Source: Vicinamibacteraceae bacterium (GTDB lineage Bacteria > Planctomycetota > Phycisphaerae > Phycisphaerales > UBA5793). Taken from it: DNA of 35,122 nt. Of this stretch, positions 17,001 to 25,500 are shown piece by piece. The stretch covers positions 1 through 35,122 of the forward strand of contig WYBR01000093.1 in assembly GCA_011525805.1 (NCBI GenBank). The letters run 5' to 3'. The position numbers and the translations under genes were made by a program. Below the pieces are notes generated by a model. The model ran no database searches, had not been told where the DNA came from, and saw only the letters and a program-made list of their open reading frames with translations. Numbering within the stretch: position 1 is the first letter of the stretch; each line of letters starts with the position of its first letter.

Positions 17001-17588
17001 CTGCTGGTCTTCAGCGCCGTCCCCCTAGGCCTCACGGGGGGCATCGTGGCGCTCTGGTTCCGGGGAATGCCATTCTCGATCTCAGCGGCAGTCGGTTTCA
17101 TCGCCCTCTCCGGCGTGGCCGTGCTCAATGGACTGGTCATGGTCACGTTCATTAACCAACTCCGCGCTGAAGGACTCGCGCGTGACGCAGCAATCGTCCG
17201 AGGATGTCTGACGCGCCTGCGCCCCGTGCTGATGACCGCGCTGGTCGCCTCGCTGGGATTCGTCCCAATGGCTCTCGCGACTGGCACAGGCGCGGAGGTG
17301 CAGAAGCCCCTCGCCACCGTCGTGATCGGCGGCCTGACGTCCAGCACGCTGCTCACGCTGCTTGTCCTCCCTGCACTCTACCGCATCTTCACCGGTTGGG
17401 ATCCGACCGGTCGTCCGTTGCCCGTCTCCCAACCGTGGGAAGGTCCGCATGCAGGGCCGCTTGAAGTGAATGCCCAAGTTGTCGAGCCGCCTTCAGCCGC
17501 GAAAGGCCCTTCTTCGCCATCGCCGGACGCGCCGAGCGAATCGAACAGACCGCATCGACCCCCCGAGCCGCCGAGCGGGACAAACTGA
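14043..17588 (+). CDS. Heavy-metal RND efflux pump (CzcA-like, HME family)
   Basis: A 1181-residue inner membrane proton-driven pump. It begins with IKNRWLILLLTALVA and has the HME start motif LPIDAVPDITNNQVQI. Segment 4 carries DFGLIVDGAVIIVEN with D429, D435 and E442, the signature of divalent-cation (Zn/Co/Cd) pumps rather than the Cu/Ag type. Residues about 680-700 are a His/Glu-rich insert (HEDTHEGEEEGHEE) in the second periplasmic loop. A Pro/Ser-rich tail of about 60 residues follows the last membrane helix. Together these make it longer than the usual 1040-1060. A GGAG site precedes the ATG. The order CBA with the other genes is standard. Confidence 0.93.
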   Translation: MLESVLHFSIKNRWLILLLTALVAAVGVFSLKRLPIDAVPDITNNQVQINAMAPSLSPTEVEKQVTFPIENALAGIPGLQSTRSLSRNGFSQVTAVFDDDLNIYFARQQVTERLGEAKESLPEGVEPVMGPIATGLGEVYMWTVAYEHPHGQGAPVSDGQPGWQSDGSYLTPENRRLANNLERSSYLREVQDWIIRPQLKSVKDVAGVDAIGGYVKQYHVQPDPMRLVSYGLSFAEVIEAIERNNVSTGAGYVEHKGESYLVRATGRIETVDQLESIVVGTRNGVPIYIRDIAVPGGVAIGRELRTGSASENGEEVVVGTAIMLIGANSRTVAAAVDAKMAEVSRSLPPGIVVQPVLNRTKLVDATIHTVQKNLIEGAILVIVVLLLLLGNFRAAIICALAIPLSMLMAATGMVQNEVSGNLMSLGAIDFGLIVDGAVIIVENCLRRLAERQHHEGRLLTLQERLHEVMVAAKEMIQPSVYGQAIIITVYIPILALTGVEGKMFRPMALTVIFALASAFILSLTFVPAMVAILIRGRVQEKEMFLIRWAKALYQPVLAWAMRLRWLVTATAVVAFTASAVLFTRLGQEFVPTLDEKDIAMHAMRIPSTSLTQSQAMQFDVERVVAQFPEVAFVFSKTGTAEMATDPMPPNVSDTFIIFKPEDQWRSEEELDRIIAQRQAAIGAADPHEDTHEGEEEGHEEIRLEGHKGKLQQLLALTLQAVPGNNYEFTQPIQMRFNELISGVRGDIAVKVYGDDFDKMQETAQAILEVLQSIPGAADAKVEQTEGLPVMTVDIDRSAIARYGLSVADVHAVVAVAMGGAEAGLVFEGDRRFDLVVRLPDALRGRIDVLDRLPIPLPRGPEPTQTIQMASVTGGLNGVDHEETGFIPLGHVAAIDVAEGTNQISRENGKRRIVVQCNVRGRDLGSFVKEAQAQVANVPLPPGGWLDWGGQYENLVAAKQRLTIVVPICFFLIFLLLFSTFKSVKYALLVFSAVPLGLTGGIVALWFRGMPFSISAAVGFIALSGVAVLNGLVMVTFINQLRAEGLARDAAIVRGCLTRLRPVLMTALVASLGFVPMALATGTGAEVQKPLATVVIGGLTSSTLLTLLVLPALYRIFTGWDPTGRPLPVSQPWEGPHAGPLEVNAQVVEPPSAAKGPSSPSPDAPSESNRPHRPPEPPSGTN

Positions 17589-17649
17589 GTGCTTGGCCAG
17601 CAGATGGGCTCGCCCCACGGACTTTGAGGATTGCACGAGCCGCGCCACG

Positions 17650-17922
17650 ATGTCGCTTCGCAGAAAGAAACGACGACGACGCAAGCACCCGCCGCGTCAG
17701 CAACCACTTCGGCGACCAGCAGATCCCGCGCCGCCCGGCTGGAAGGTGCTTTCGATCGCGGGCGCGGCGATCATCGTCGATGGCGCCTGGGCGCTTTGGA
17801 TCATTCGCGAGTACCGCATCTATCGGCACCTGCATTTCAACCCCATTTCCTTCACCATCTGCATCTTTCTCACTGCATGGGCCGCATGGCAGGGATGGCT
17901 CTACTTTCGACACAATCAGTGA
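17650..17922 (+). CDS. Small membrane protein at the end of the metal operon
   Basis: A 90-residue protein with a very basic start (MSLRRKKRRRRKH) and two hydrophobic segments near residues 30-50 and 65-83 (VLSIAGAAIIVDGAWALWII, then ISFTICIFLTAWAAW). The basic N-terminus would stay in the cytoplasm and the two segments form a hairpin. The ATG at 17650 is preferred because the frame further upstream overlaps the pump gene tail. It lies 61 bases after the pump stop, so it may be the last gene of the efflux operon. No family recognised. Confidence 0.6.
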   Translation: MSLRRKKRRRRKHPPRQQPLRRPADPAPPGWKVLSIAGAAIIVDGAWALWIIREYRIYRHLHFNPISFTICIFLTAWAAWQGWLYFRHNQ

Positions 17923-18161
17923 TCTCCGATGGGCTACGAAACATGGCAACCAGATCACCGAGCCTCCAAGCGATGGTCGGGCTCGAGCGGGATCTTGAAG
18001 CAGTCTTGAGCACCGCAGCGGGGCGCTTGGTGAGCACCATCGACCAGTCTGTTCAGTCATAGTGAAAGTACCACTTGCAACTTCCGGAACCGCCACCCGC
18101 CTCGCGTGTCTCTTTTCCCCTCTCGCGCTGTTGCGAAGAGTGTTGCGCCCGCTCTATTGCC

Positions 18162-18278
18162 GGGCCGGTTGCAAACGCAGCCGGCCCTGTGGTCTTCTGG
18201 AGACGCCGCCGGGAGGCCTCGGTGGCGTTTGCGTTTGCAGGCCGCTGTTGCGCAAGTACTGCCAAAGGCCACCGAAGC
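18162..18278. repeat. Nested inverted repeats, candidate structured RNA or cruciform
   Basis: Three pairs are visible. GGGCCGG at 18162-18168 pairs with CCGGCCC at 18181-18187. TGCAAACGC at 18170-18178 pairs with GCGTTTGCA at 18231-18239. GCCTCGGTGGC at 18216-18226 pairs with GCCACCGAAGC at 18268-18278 apart from one mismatch. The first two pairs compete in space, so alternative folds are possible. Confidence 0.5.
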
Positions 18279-18301
18279 GGGGCCGTGTCTCCACCGGTCG
18301 C

Positions 18302-18322
18302 GCGCCCATGATCGATGGGCGC
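18302..18322. repeat. Perfect 8-base hairpin
   Basis: GCGCCCAT and ATGGGCGC are exact inverted repeats around a five-base loop (GATCG). There is no T-run on either side, so it is more like an operator or leader hairpin than a terminator. Confidence 0.55.
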
Positions 18323-18455
18323 GGCCGCGATCGCCGAGGGCACCGGTTTGGTCGACGTCCTTCCGAGTCCCCGTCCCTTCAGGGTAGAGGGACATCACTG
18401 CGATTGCCCCCGCAGAAGCGCCGAGGCCCATGTCGTACCGGCGCAGGAGATTTCG

Positions 18456-18506
18456 ATGGATCAGCAATTGACAGCAACTGCCAGTGGGTCTTCAATGCCG
18501 TCGTGA
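18456..18506 (+). CDS. Possible 16-residue leader peptide
   Basis: ATG 18456 has GGAGA five bases upstream, a much better ribosome site than that of the HTH gene. The frame reads MDQQLTATASGSSMPS and its TGA overlaps the GTG start of the HTH gene as GTGA. It may couple translation of the HTH gene, or it may be the true N-terminus separated by a frameshift. Confidence 0.35.
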   Translation: MDQQLTATASGSSMPS

Positions 18507-18760
18507 CTGCCCCTCGCCAGAGATCGCGTAGCGCTCGAGTTCCGACGGAGGTGCACGGCGGCAACCTTGTCCCTGCCAACGCAGTGTTCACGATTGATGA
18601 TCTTGTCGTCTACCTGAAGGTCCCGAAGTCCACGGTCTACAAGCTTGCGCAAGAGGGCAAGATACCCGGTCAGAAGGTCGGTCGGCACTGGCGCTTCCAT
18701 CGCTCAGTCATCGATCGGTGGTTGGGAGACAATGTCGACGGCCATCGCAGTGCGCGTTGA
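18503..18760 (+). CDS. Excisionase-type helix-turn-helix protein
   Basis: An 85-residue protein from GTG 18503. The last 50 residues are a clear HTH_17/excisionase domain: FTIDDLVVYLKVPKSTVYKL, then AQEGKIPGQKVGRHWRF, then HRSVIDRWLG. Domains of this type bind DNA as winged helices in excisionases and in small regulators. It stands 30 bases before the ATPase gene on the same strand, so it could be the transcriptional regulator of the defence operon. Alternatively it is the excision factor of the island, though no integrase is near. The frame is open upstream to 18062, but that part is arginine- and proline-rich noise over the hairpin region. Start uncertain; the HTH call is firm. Confidence 0.75.
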   Translation: MTAPRQRSRSARVPTEVHGGNLVPANAVFTIDDLVVYLKVPKSTVYKLAQEGKIPGQKVGRHWRFHRSVIDRWLGDNVDGHRSAR

Positions 18761-18790
18761 AGTCGCTCGGTTCGATGTAGAGGAGGATCG

Positions 18791-21505
18791 ATGCTTGGCC
18801 TGAACCTCAGAGAAGAGTTCAAAGGGCGCCGGCTCAAGGGCACGGCGATCGAGCTGACGAACAAGAACAACACCGGCGCGACACAGATCCCTGCTGGCGA
18901 CTTTCTGCGCATCACGTATCCGAGCAGTGATGTACTCAAGATGCTCGAAGCGGCTGGGCCGGAGAGGGGGCAACCGATTGTCCTGAAGGGTGAGCGCGGC
19001 CAGGGCAAGTCCCATCTCATGGCCGTGCTATACCACTGCTTGACGGATCATGCAGCAGCGCAGGCTTGGCTCAACTATTGGGCCGACCTCCTCGACGATC
19101 CGAAGATTACAAACATTCCGCTGCGCGGTGGCATGCACGTCATCCGCGAGAGCCTGCACCAGCAGCACTATAAATTCCTGTGGGACGTCCTTTTCGACAA
19201 CCATCCGCACGGCAGGTACTGCAAGGGCAAGTGGGAAGCCCTCGGCGAAAGCAGAACAGACGTACCCAGCGACACGCTCGTTCTTGATATGCTGTCGCAT
19301 ACACCAACCGCGCTAGTTCTCGATGAGTTCCAGACGTGGTTTGACGGTGTCACCAACACGAAGCAGTATCCGTGGCGCACCTGGGCGTTCAACTTCATCC
19401 AGATCCTCTCGGAAATCGCCAAGGAGCATCCGGACAAACTCGTGCTCGTTGCTTCCGTGCGCAACGGCTCGACCGATGCTTTCCAGCAGATCCAGCGCGT
19501 CAACCCCGTGATCGTCGACTTTGCCGGTCCGAGCGCCAAGAGAGATCGATGCCGGCTCCTTCTACACCGCCTGTTCGAGAATCGACTTCAAGTGTCCCGA
19601 TCCGCGATCGAGTCACTGCTCGACACGCACATTAGGGAGCACTGCAGGCTACGGAACACGCCGCCCGCCGAGCAGGAACGGATCCGCAATGAGTTCATCG
19701 ACGCTTGGCCCTTCGCCAGCCATTTGATGCAGTTGCTGGAGGATCAGGTGCTGATCGCGACCAGCGCTCAGGGCACTCGAGATTTGATTCGTGTTCTCGC
19801 CGACTTGTTCAAGCAGGCTGGCGAGACGATGCCTGTCATCACGGCAGCAGACTTCAGACTGGACGACGAGAAGAGCGGGATCGCTGCACTGCTCGACTCC
19901 GTAGCCAACCAGCATCATGCAAAACTGCGCGAGAAGGCCCTTCGCAACCTTGAAGCTGTGCGCGACGCGGTTCCAGACACCGCCAAGCGCCTCCCGCGGT
20001 TGGAGCAGATCATCGGTGCGCTTTGGCTTCGTTCGCTCGCCGACATCAATCAGGCGGGTGCCGATCACGCCACGCTGCACGTGGACGTGACGCGAGACAA
20101 GCCCGTCGACGACAATGCCTTTCTGGTCGAGCTCACAACAATCGTCGAGAACAGCTTTAATATCCACGAAGACGGCAATCGCTACATCTTCAGAGAAGAG
20201 GAGAATCCTCAGGCGAAGTTGATCGCGAGCGCTCGCAACGACAAATTGTTCCTGGAGGAGCAGGATCTCGCCCATCTCGCCCGCGAGGTGCGCTACGTCA
20301 TCGGTGGTGGACAGGACACGGCAACGCGGTTCCGCGTCATTGTATTGCCGCAGGCGTGGAATCGTGATCCGTGGGACAGCGTGGAAGAACCCGACCAGCC
20401 CGCGCAATGGGATGATCGTATTCCGATTCTGATCCTGCCCGAGTCCCCGACGAAGGTCGACGCTGCCTTGGGGCGTTGGCTCAGGGACAATTTGCAGCGG
20501 AATCGGAACGCCGTTCGCTTCCTGATCCCGCAGGATGGCAGCACCAACCTGTTCCTTGACCGCGATCTCGTGATTCTCGCCCGCTGCGTGTTTCTCGCGG
20601 AGCAGTGGAAAGCGCAGAATCCCGAGTATGGACGCCTCCAGTCGAAGTACCAGAAGGAGTTGCGAGAGATCTTAAAGGCTCGATTCGACCGCTTCGCCGT
20701 CATCGCCAACTGGAATTTCCAGCAGCCGGAGAACTGTCGGTTCCACGTCGAATCCCACCGCTCGCAGGGAACCGTCATTCCCGAGGCAATCGACAAACTG
20801 GTCAACGAGAACCTCTTCATCCCGGAAGACTTCGAAGAGTTCATCCTTGCTGCGGCGGCCAGCAATGAGCCGATCGGCAAACTTCTCCGCGAGTTGAAGG
20901 AGCCGCGCCCCGGTGGCCAAGACTGCATTCCGTGGCTGGGTGAGACTCTCGTCAAGGAGCGGATCATTCGGCTCTGCACCAAGGGTCAGATCGCCATCAA
21001 TCTCCGCGGAATGGAGTACCTCCAGTCACGTGATGGCGAAACGGAGGATGCTGCGTGGAGGCGGATGCGTGGGAAACTCGGGACAGGGAAACATCTCGAT
21101 GAAACCTACGTCCTGCTCCCTCAGAATGTGCCCGGCACTGGCGGTGTCTCCGGCGGAGCGGGTGGAGCCGGTGGCGAAGGTGGACCGGGCCCAGGAGGTG
21201 GGATGACGACGAATGGCGGCGCGAGTGGCGGATCGACGACCGGCGGCGATGGCAAGGCTGGAGGCGAACAGACAAACGGAGGCCTCTTCGGGGCCGGCAC
21301 GCGGGTGCCGATCAATTTCCCCGCCACCTCGGCGCTCAACCTGCTTGGCCGAATCGAATCTCATGGGATCAAGGCTGGTACTCAACTCCACAATCTCGAT
21401 CTTAAGGTGAATAGGCTGACCGGCGCCCAGCTCCATGAGTTGATCAGAAAACTCCCTGACGGCATGACCTACGAGCTTGGCATGGAAACGGAGCAGCCGG
21501 GATGA
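18791..21505 (+). CDS. DUF499 P-loop ATPase (BrxC/PglY-like)
   Basis: A 904-residue cytoplasmic ATPase, first large gene of the defence operon, with GAGGAGG just before its ATG. Walker A is GERGQGKS at residues 67-74 and Walker B is ALVLDEF at 174-180. The surrounding sequence (FLRITYPSSDVLKML before, HLMAVLYHCL after) has the DUF499 look. BrxC and PglY of BREX systems are related large ATPases. Residues about 777-835 are an almost pure Gly/Ser/Thr/Ala linker, followed by a 55-residue C-terminal domain (LNLLGRIESHGIKAGT, then LHNLDLKVNRLTGAQ) that may be a docking module. Its stop overlaps the next start (ATGA), so stoichiometry is probably coupled. It likely assembles with the methylase and PglZ-like protein. 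Confidence 0.82.
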   Translation: MLGLNLREEFKGRRLKGTAIELTNKNNTGATQIPAGDFLRITYPSSDVLKMLEAAGPERGQPIVLKGERGQGKSHLMAVLYHCLTDHAAAQAWLNYWADLLDDPKITNIPLRGGMHVIRESLHQQHYKFLWDVLFDNHPHGRYCKGKWEALGESRTDVPSDTLVLDMLSHTPTALVLDEFQTWFDGVTNTKQYPWRTWAFNFIQILSEIAKEHPDKLVLVASVRNGSTDAFQQIQRVNPVIVDFAGPSAKRDRCRLLLHRLFENRLQVSRSAIESLLDTHIREHCRLRNTPPAEQERIRNEFIDAWPFASHLMQLLEDQVLIATSAQGTRDLIRVLADLFKQAGETMPVITAADFRLDDEKSGIAALLDSVANQHHAKLREKALRNLEAVRDAVPDTAKRLPRLEQIIGALWLRSLADINQAGADHATLHVDVTRDKPVDDNAFLVELTTIVENSFNIHEDGNRYIFREEENPQAKLIASARNDKLFLEEQDLAHLAREVRYVIGGGQDTATRFRVIVLPQAWNRDPWDSVEEPDQPAQWDDRIPILILPESPTKVDAALGRWLRDNLQRNRNAVRFLIPQDGSTNLFLDRDLVILARCVFLAEQWKAQNPEYGRLQSKYQKELREILKARFDRFAVIANWNFQQPENCRFHVESHRSQGTVIPEAIDKLVNENLFIPEDFEEFILAAAASNEPIGKLLRELKEPRPGGQDCIPWLGETLVKERIIRLCTKGQIAINLRGMEYLQSRDGETEDAAWRRMRGKLGTGKHLDETYVLLPQNVPGTGGVSGGAGGAGGEGGPGPGGGMTTNGGASGGSTTGGDGKAGGEQTNGGLFGAGTRVPINFPATSALNLLGRIESHGIKAGTQLHNLDLKVNRLTGAQLHELIRKLPDGMTYELGMETEQPG

Positions 21506-22509
21506 CGCTGACTTGCGACCAGCTTCGGCGTCTCCAGTCCGAGGAGCCCGAGACCGCCTGGGCCACGATTTTTGCCCACGCTTGGGATGTGTGCTCCGCT
21601 CCGTTTGGGAGCGCCAAGCCGGACTCAGAGGTAGTTCGACGAGACCGCGAACTCGCGGATGTCGACCTGTTCCTCGCGACTGCTGGCTGGGATCTCTGGG
21701 AGCATTATGAATCGGCCGTTCCCAGAACTTCGGAGGTGCTCGCCAACTGGTGGACCTCGCGCAGCCATGCTCGTGCCGTGCTGATCCTCGACGCTCTATC
21801 CCTGCGCGAGGTCCCTTGGATTCTCGCCGGAGCGGCTGAACGCGGCTACACGATCCGTGATGCCCGCACCACCGGCGCTGAGCTGCCACCTGACACGACA
21901 CCCTTCGCAAAGGCGCTCGGCTTTGGCCAGCGATCCTCGCTCGGCGCCAACGCTGCCGGCGCGGCACACCGGCTTCCGGGGGCTCGGACCGAATGCACGG
22001 ATATTGCGTGGGAGGACTGCGCCCAGTTCATCGGCTCCGAGTCTGATTGGGTCTTCTGGCACCAATGGCCGGACAAGGATGTGCATGACTTCGCGGATGC
22101 CGGTGAGGGCCTGCGTCCCCTCATCGCCAAGGCGTCCGAGCACCTCCAGAGTGATGCCTTTTGGAACCTCGTCGGTCGCCTCGCCGAGGGCAGGCGGCTG
22201 GTGATCACTTCGGATCATGGCTACGCCGCAAGCGAGCAGTTCCCGGATGCCGGTTCAGATCATGCGGGGTATCTCAAGCAGGTCTTCCGAAGCGGGCGGT
22301 GCGCAGATGCCGCTTCGCAGCGGGGAGCGTGGGTGCCCCCCATTGACCTTCTGCTCGAAACACAGCACGGTAAGCACCTCTTCGTGAATGGTCGCCGCAA
22401 GTGGAGAAGCGCCGGCGGCTATCCCACACTGACGCACGGCGGACTTTCAGTTCTCGAGGTGGCTTCCCCCTTCATCGAACTCTCCGGAAGACAGACGGGA
22501 ACCGAATGA
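21502..22509 (+). CDS. Compact PglZ-like protein
   Basis: A 335-residue protein of the alkaline phosphatase-like PglZ type. Residues 92-106 read AVLILDALSLREVPW, the metal/nucleophile strand with D97. LVITSDHGYA at 233-242 gives the Asp-His-Gly metal-binding motif. YPTLTHGGLSVLEVASPF at 307-324 gives the C-terminal THGG motif typical of PglZ. PglZ proteins of BREX usually have about 650-900 residues; this one keeps the catalytic core but lacks the large N-terminal region. It overlaps both neighbours by ATGA junctions. In BREX, PglZ is needed for defence and binds the methylase and ATPase; its enzymatic activity is not settled. The family call rests on motifs and operon context. Confidence 0.75.
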   Translation: MTLTCDQLRRLQSEEPETAWATIFAHAWDVCSAPFGSAKPDSEVVRRDRELADVDLFLATAGWDLWEHYESAVPRTSEVLANWWTSRSHARAVLILDALSLREVPWILAGAAERGYTIRDARTTGAELPPDTTPFAKALGFGQRSSLGANAAGAAHRLPGARTECTDIAWEDCAQFIGSESDWVFWHQWPDKDVHDFADAGEGLRPLIAKASEHLQSDAFWNLVGRLAEGRRLVITSDHGYAASEQFPDAGSDHAGYLKQVFRSGRCADAASQRGAWVPPIDLLLETQHGKHLFVNGRRKWRSAGGYPTLTHGGLSVLEVASPFIELSGRQTGTE

Positions 22510-25500
22510 CTCAGATCGGCACGAAGTCTAAGTCGAAATCGAAGTCCCAGCCCTGGAAGGATGAGGGCATCACGAAAGCCGAATGGGTGGCACGCGAGGT
22601 CGCCAGGGCCGTGAACGCGGGCAAAGCCTGGGACTTGGAGACCGTCGACTTCTCCGATCCCAACCGCCCCCTCACTTGCCTGGAGGTGGACTTCCCGATC
22701 ATCCCCATCAACCAGATCGCGGCCATTGAAGGCAACGCCGGCAAACCCATTTACCAGATGTCGAAGTGGTGGGCACGCCGTCGCAGCAGCGTATTCCGCT
22801 CGATGCTGCTCGCCGCCGCCATCAAGGCTCCAGATGACCCCGCCGAGGCCGCCAAACTCGTGTGGGATGTCTACTACGGCAACCACCAGAAGAAGGGCAC
22901 CTTCAAGCACCTCAAGGTCGCCGACATCTTCATGGGTGGTGGCACAACCGTCGTCGAGGGCTCGCGCCTCGGCATGCAGATGTACGGCAACGACCTCAAC
23001 CCCGTCGCGTGGTTCGTCGTCAAAAACGAACTGGCACAGGTGGACAAGGCCGAGGTCGAGGCCCTGCTCGCCGACATCGAGGCCGAGGTCAAGCCGCAGA
23101 TCATGCCCTTCTACGCCTGCGACTGTCCGCGTGGGCACAGAGGCAAGTGGACACAGATCAGCACAAACACCGTGATGGGCAGCGACTTCGACCCGCTCAC
23201 GCTCTCGCCGGAGCAGCGGAAGGACTACCGCTACGAAGGCCCCGAAGTCATCTACACCTTCTGGGCCAAGCACGGGCCCTGCCCCGTGACCGGGTGCGGC
23301 CACCGCACACCGATCATGTCCAGCCCCGTGATGGCGGTGAAGTCGATTTCCATAAAGGCGTGGAAGCGCACCTGCAGGTACTGCGGCGAGAAGTACGACA
23401 TCGAGGAGCGCGACGCCCGCATGGCGCCCGGCGTTGAACTCGTGGTCGCGGACACGGAGCACCCCTATGCCGTCGCCGCGCTCAACATGGCGGGCAACCC
23501 GGAGACGGTCACCTGCCCGCACTGCGGCAAGGAGGAGCGGCTCGGGAAGCTCGCCAAACCGGGCAAGAAGGCGATCGAGTTGTCGTTGCTTGTTCATCCC
23601 GACTGGCTTAAGGGCGAACCAGCCCAAGACGGGAAAGGGCGGCCCTATGGCGGCAGCGCCGATGACGCCGTGGACGCCACCGCGCGATGGAACCAGGCAC
23701 GCGCTGCCACCTGCGATCTGGTCGAGATCCGCGGTGAGCTACCGGATGAAGTAACGCTCGCCGACGGCACCCGCATCAAGACGGGCAAGGAGGGCGGCAC
23801 CGTTGGGGGCAAGAGCGCATTTACATGCCAGGAGGAAACCTGCGGGCAGACGCACGACGTCCGTGAAGCCATCGCCGAGACGGGAACGAACGGCCCAATC
23901 GCTATGTACGCAATCCAAGGCTTCTGTCCGGCGTGCAATGGCAATAGCGACGCATACAACGGTCGCTTCTTCGTGCCGGTGCGAGACACTCGTGCCTACG
24001 ACGCGTGTCTTCAGGAATGGGAGACGAGGAGAGCAACCGACCTCGCGGGCTTCTGGCCCACCAATGAAGTGCCGTTCGGCTTCATGACAGCAATGGCCAA
24101 CGGTGACATCCGGCAGGCGCACGGGTTCACCCACTGGTGGAAGATGTTCAATGCGCGACAGCTCATGGTCAACGCGGCGCTACTTCGTGCTATCTCCGAG
24201 TCTTCGTCTGGCGTTGCAGGCGAATTCGTGCTTGGTGCCTTTCAGACATTCATCCGCAACAACTGCCTGATGGCGTTCTGGCACAAGGCTCGCGATCACT
24301 TCGCGCCGGCGCTATCCAACAGCAACTATCATCCAAAGGACGGCAGCATCGAAGTCGGTGCGTTCTCCAATGTGGGGTACGGTCCGTGGCCGTCCACTCT
24401 GGGGAACTTACTGGACGCACTTGACTGGCTAGCTGATCCGTATGAGACCGTGCAGAACGCCAGGCTTGCTGCCACTTCCCCACACTTGTCCGAGTTCCTC
24501 AGTGGAATGAGCGAGAAGGCGAGATGCAGGGATCCCCTATGTCACAGCGAGTCGATCGCGTGCCTCTCCTCGTCCGAGCGGCTGACTTGTGGCACATCCA
24601 CCGAGCTCGAGACCATCCCTGACGGCTCCTACGACGCGGTCGTCACCGATCCACCGTTCGGCGGCTTGCTGCACTACTCCGAACTGGCGGACTTCTTCTA
24701 CGTCTGGCTGCGGCTTGTGCTCAAGGACAAATACCCCGAGTACTTCTCGGCGGAGTACACGCCCAAGACGATGGAGGCGGTCGCCAACCGGGCTCGACAC
24801 CCCGGCGATGACGAGGAAACCGGGCGCAGCAACGCCGATGTCTTCTACCAGCGGTTGCTCACCGCCTGCTGGCAGGAGGCCAAGCGCATCCTCAAGCCCG
24901 CCGGCGTCCTCGCGTTCACGTTCCACCACAAGGAGGACGAGCCGTGGGTATCGGTGCTGGAGTCGCTGTTCGATGCTGGCTTCTTCCTTGAGGCCACCTA
25001 CCCGATCCGCGGCGATGAGACCAAGGGTGAGGGCCAGTTCGGCTCCAAAGCGATCGAGTTCGACATAATCCATGTCTGTCGCCAGCGGACCGAGGAGCCC
25101 AAGCCGATCTCGTGGGCGAAGCTGCGGCGCCAGGTGCTTCAGGATGTGCGCGACATTCAGGACCTGCTGGAGCACCATCAGGAGGAAGGCTTGCCCGAGG
25201 CGGATCTCCAGGTCATCCGTCGCGGCAAGGCGCTGGAGTATTTCTCGCGGCACTACGGGCAGGTGTTCAAGGGACCGGACACGCCGATGACGGTCCTCGA
25301 AGCGCTGCTGGGTATCAATCAGTTGCTCGACGAGGAAGCGGGCGGCATTAAGGAGCCGCCTCCGCACAACGCCGAGCCATTCACACGCATGCTGCTGCGC
25401 CTGTTCGACGGCAAGGCCGAGTTGCCGCGCGACCAGATCCAGAAGTTCCTGCGCGGCACGGGCAGCGCGCCATCTGACTTTGAGAGCCGCGGCTGGGTAA

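Larger units (their letters stand above)
17923..18455. other. Gene-free, hairpin-rich leader upstream of the defence locus
   Basis: No convincing gene is seen over about 530 bases, although short frames exist (for example 39 codons from 17943 to 18062). The right part, 18128-18322, holds several inverted repeats listed separately and a direct repeat of GCTGTTGCG at 18128-18136 and 18244-18252. It could be a structured leader or an unlisted RNA, or the remains of a mobile element. Confidence 0.5.

Noticed and set aside
17631-18062. Plus-strand frame of 143 codons after the pump gene
   Set aside because: Overlaps the small membrane protein in another frame; His/Arg/Ser-rich and without ribosome site. 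Its last 39 codons (from 17943) are the only non-overlapping part and are not convincing.
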